A DNA stretch of 64,000 bases, taken from NCBI RefSeq assembly GCF_001640805.2, contig NC_066843.1, forward strand, positions 414,079 through 478,078, given 5' to 3'. Positions 61,201 through 64,000 of the stretch are shown here, in pieces (position 1 is the first letter of the stretch; every line of letters starts with the position of its first letter). Origin of the DNA: Lates calcarifer (lineage: Eukaryota > Chordata > Actinopteri > Centropomidae). Position numbers and translations under genes: made by a program. The notes under the pieces were generated by a model, which did not search any database, had not been told where the DNA came from, and saw only the letters and a list, made by a program, of their open reading frames with translations.

Positions 61201-63309
61201 GCCGTTTTCCTCAGGATCTGCACTGTCGTAGTCAGAGAGGACAGCTGGACGAGGAGGACAGACAGACAGAAAAACGTCAGTCATGCTGCCACATCTTCAC
61301 TCTGTTCATCACAGTTGATAAGGCTGAGCTGGATGCTAGATGTTGCTGTGAGTTAATAAATGTCTTACCTTCTCCCACGCCGTCTTCACTCTCCTGCAGA
61401 GACAGACAGAAAACAGGAGTCAGCACCAACACACCAAAGAGAGAAAATCTCCAGTCAGCTGAAGAAACCTGCACCATCAAACTGCTCAGAGCTGTTCCTA
61501 CAGTCACACTGGGAGCTGCCTGCTGCAAACAGCTCGTCCACTGAAGTGGGACAACGATGACATTCACATGAGTTTTGAAACTCTGCTCGGGGCTGAGGAA
61601 GCTGGAACACACACTTCTGTTCACGATTCCTTCTGCTGCTACAATTTCCCTTCTGGTGCAGGATCTCAGTTCACTGCACTCCCAGACTTAAACTCTCAGA
61701 TATGATCAGCTTGTGCTGGATCACTGTATAAAACCAGTAAAGGCCCTTTCACACTGAGGGCGCTGTTTTCATCACCTACATCCTAAAACATGTCCATGTC
61801 CAGCTGTGGTGGAGCTTCAGCTCCTGTATATCTGCAGGAGAGTGTTTTACACTAAAGGGAAACGTATGTGGAGCTTTCAACTACCACTCAACACATCCAT
61901 CTATCTTCAAACTGACTCCTAAAGACTGTTCCATCTGTTTACTGCACTTTAATCATGACATGACTCGCTGTTATATTGGCTTTCATTCAGATTCTGTGTT
62001 CACTGTCTAAATCTGAACACAGCCTGCACTGTGGTTGAGGTCAGAGTCCCGGGGCAGAGGGGCAGGAACCAGATCTAGCAAATCCTTATCAAATCCCCAA
62101 AATCATGTACTCCACAGCACTGAAGGACCTCTGAGGTCCCTCACTGAGATCACGTCTGAAACAGAGGAAGTGTCACCTTTCAACCAACTGTGGCTCCAGT
62201 GGTGAAGCTCACACACCTGTTGAGTTGATGGGGGTTTTCTGGGTGGGGTGGGGGGTTAGTGGAGTATTGTTCAGTACCAAACAGATCTCAGGTGTTGTGT
62301 CAGAGACTGTGACACCTGGACAGATTTCTCACAACCTAAACTCAGGCCTAACTCCTGCTGTGAAGTAGGTGATCCTGAAAACAGCGTGTTAGCGGGAGAG
62401 GAGCAGCCTCCGACACCTGCCCGGGTCATCTCAGTCTGGGCTAACGTGCGCTGGACGTGGCAGACTCACACGATGGAGCAGTAGCATTAGCGGGGCCTAG
62501 CTGACTGCTAAACAGAAATTCACTTTCATAACAGCCCACCAACACTGCGGACACACCTGTGTGCACACACGGCCCTCCCAGGTGACTGTCCGGCTGTCAC
62601 ATCAGGAGCTTCTCGTCTTTAGTAAAAACCTACAGCAGTGTAAAGTAGCCGAGCAGAGGCTGGAGCCGGTGTTATGGCCACACTTGTTACCCGTGTAAAT
62701 GTGTTCCAACTGGCGCCGTAACGTTTCGGTTTCACAACAGAAAACAGAACAACGATAAAATGACAGAGTACAGGCACTGTAAGCTGTTTAAACGGAACAT
62801 GACGTATTTATAAAAATGAGTATCTTAGAAGTTTCCAGACAGACTTGAGGTGCTAACGGTTAAACGGCTAACTTGAATAACGTCAACCTAGTTTCCTTCA
62901 AGCTAACGCTGAACAAACATTAAGTTCTTTATGACAAGTGTAAAACGAGTCCTCAACTTCATTGTTCACTGATAATTCCACCACAGTAACACCAAGCCAA
63001 AGCCAGGACTCGGTCCCCGGGAAAAGTTTTACTGAAGGCGGTATCCGTCCCAGCTCCCGGCCGGGACACGGAGCCGTCGGCTCGGCTAGCTAACGTTAGC
63101 TCCGAGAGTTAGCAGCTACTCACACACTCGGACTCCACGTCGCTCTTCGCCTCGGGCCGACCTACTGTCGCCTCCACCGGGTCGGGATCTCTCCCCCGGG
63201 TCTTAGTCGCCGGGGATCCCGACCTCCCGCTGTCCGAACCCGAACCGGACTCGTCGTCGTCCTCGCTGTCCTGGGACGCGCGCCTCCTCCTTCGCCGCCG
63301 GTCCGCCAT
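56443..63309 (-). CDS. casc3: CASC3 / MLN51 (Barentsz), exon junction complex core subunit
   Basis: CASC3 clamps eIF4A3 on spliced mRNA together with MAGOH and Y14, and so acts in nonsense-mediated decay and mRNA localisation. Minus-strand exons: 63124-63309, 61369-61393, 61189-61244, 60632-60865, 60389-60537, 60066-60239, 58592-59553, 57550-57723, 56921-57019, 56672-56838 and 56443-56589. All introns are GT-AG and phases close. Product about 790 residues (human 703). MADRRRRRRRASQDSEDDDE opens as in human, followed by an acidic Glu-rich region. The SELOR domain (about 185-265) has LDDDEDRKNPAYIPRKGLFF, KLWKDEGRWEHDKF and IYGYDIR, including the aromatic residues known to bind eIF4A3/RNA. The rest is Pro/Gly-rich, with a Gly run in the 962-nt exon and PSPPRRTSQPVTVKPPPPEV at the end. 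The ATG has purine -3 and G +4. Confidence 0.96.
56590..56614. repeat. (CA)n at the casc3 last-exon acceptor
   Basis: The CA run touches the acceptor of the final casc3 exon, so in the transcript the tract before the CAG is (UG)n rather than pyrimidines. Confidence 0.9.
58217..58252. repeat. (TG)18 microsatellite in casc3 intron 7
   Basis: A pure TG run in the intron between the exons at 57550-57723 and 58592-59553. Confidence 0.95.
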
Positions 63310-63400
63310 CTTAGGGCTCGAATGGTTGGAACCGGAAAGAGGCAAAGGATTGTGGGTAGTGAAATTCTTCTTCTCTGGTATTTAAAAGCGGCACCAGACT
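63310..63400 (-). promoter_or_regulatory. casc3: casc3 promoter
   Basis: Directly upstream of the ATG, the minus strand has an ETS-type core (TTTCCGG, GGAAA on the other strand), a CTACCCACAATCC block reminiscent of ZNF143-type sites, and CTTTTAAATACC about 75 bp up. The 5' UTR would be short. The 63000-63310 region is CpG-rich, fitting a housekeeping gene. Confidence 0.5.
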
Positions 63401-63554
63401 CGTTGTTTATATCTACCGCCATCTCGTGGAGTTTTTTTTTCAAACGGTGTTTTTTTAATTTGTTTTTATTGTTGTTTGCTTGGTTTTTTGTTTGTTTTTT
63501 TGAAGAATTCCTTAAAGAAACAGAAAATCTTCTTGATCAACTTCGGTAGTTTTA

Positions 63555-64000
63555 CTGGGATGAAGAATCTAAGTTTAAAGACTACGTGCAGGTTTTTGCT
63601 GACGTTCATGAATCCAATGACAGGAAATACAGATGCTGCAATTGTAGTTCTCGGTCATAGAGGTGAGATATGCAGACAGGCCTGAAATTGTCAAAGTGTA
63701 TATGCCATTTTGATGGCTTTAGAAGGGGCTGAACAAAATAAGCAAAGTCGTAGTCTGTAGTGGTTCAGTCTGAGCCCTGTAAAGTCATACTCATGTCAGT
63801 CGTGGCCAGTAACCATCAGGACTTACTTTATGAAATAATGTCAGTACACACAAGAGTAAGGAAACAAGGTGCTGAGGTCATATTCATTTGGGTTCCTGCT
63901 CATATAGGCATGGTTGGTAAAGAGAAGTCATAAATCAAAAGGAAAGAGCAGTGTATGGAAAGACATTAACAAAGAGCACTGGGATTGGGAGACAAGAGGA
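63555..64000 (+). mobile_element. Decayed LINE fragment, RNase H domain
   Basis: Plus-strand translation gives DAAIVVLGHRGEI, then in other frames GAEQNKQSRSL and, near 63870-63930, IFIWVPAHIGMVGKEKS. The last is the RNase H signature WVPAHIG of non-LTR elements such as the I/Nimb type. Several frameshifts and stops break it, so it is a pseudogene. It runs past the right edge. It begins about 0.25 kb upstream of the casc3 ATG and transcribes away from it. Confidence 0.7.

Overview
This is vertebrate nuclear DNA, most likely from a spiny-rayed (percomorph-type) teleost. Genes are split by GT-AG introns, (CA)n and (CT)n microsatellites are very frequent, and there is a tRNA-derived SINE plus short inverted-repeat DNA elements of kinds common in such fish. 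The left edge holds C-strand telomeric repeats (CCCTAA) reading 5'->3', the orientation expected at a left chromosome end, so the window appears to run from a subtelomere inward. The species cannot be told from the sequence.

All three protein-coding genes I can support lie on the minus strand. From the telomere inward they are: an nme2-type nucleoside diphosphate kinase (CDS 6670-9501, four coding exons, with a likely TATA promoter and non-coding first exon near 12.13-12.23 kb); rapgefl1, a Rap guanine nucleotide exchange factor-like protein (CDS 22798-47349, 16 coding exons, about 665 residues); and casc3/MLN51, a core subunit of the exon junction complex (CDS 56443-63309, 11 exons, about 790 residues). 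Exon borders were worked out by hand; reading-frame phase closes at every junction except for one uncertain acceptor, rapgefl1 exon 4. CASC3 followed by RAPGEFL1 in the same direction is the arrangement on human 17q21; on the far side of rapgefl1, where human has WIPF2, this window has nme2 and the telomere.

Region by region: 1-1010 degenerate telomere repeats with a recurring linker; 1070-2740 an AT-rich minisatellite and retroelement-tail-like sequence; 4037-5052 a large fold-back element with about 350-bp arms; 5620-5900 a promoter-like block that looks as if it fires toward the telomere through two further exon-like segments; 6.5-12.2 kb nme2; 12.2-15.2 kb intergenic, with a SINE; 15.2-22.8 kb long AT-rich DNA without a recognised gene, ending in a strong minus-strand poly(A) site and perhaps forming a very long rapgefl1 3' UTR; 22.8-47.35 kb rapgefl1, with repeat-filled introns; 47.15-48.3 kb its CpG-rich promoter; 48.3-52.5 kb intergenic; 52.5-56.44 kb probable casc3 3' UTR or downstream DNA; 56.44-63.31 kb casc3; 63.31-63.4 kb its promoter; 63.55-64.0 kb a decayed LINE with an RNase H domain.

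The three genes do not form a pathway: one works in nucleotide metabolism, one in small-GTPase signalling and one in mRNA surveillance and localisation. The most unusual signals are non-coding. They are (a) a candidate spliced transcript that would run toward the telomere repeats, like TERRA; (b) nearly identical 400-bp inverted repeats flanking rapgefl1 exon 3; (c) a 43-bp minisatellite that repeats a splice-donor-like sequence just past a real donor; and (d) two four-copy DR1 nuclear-receptor half-site arrays.
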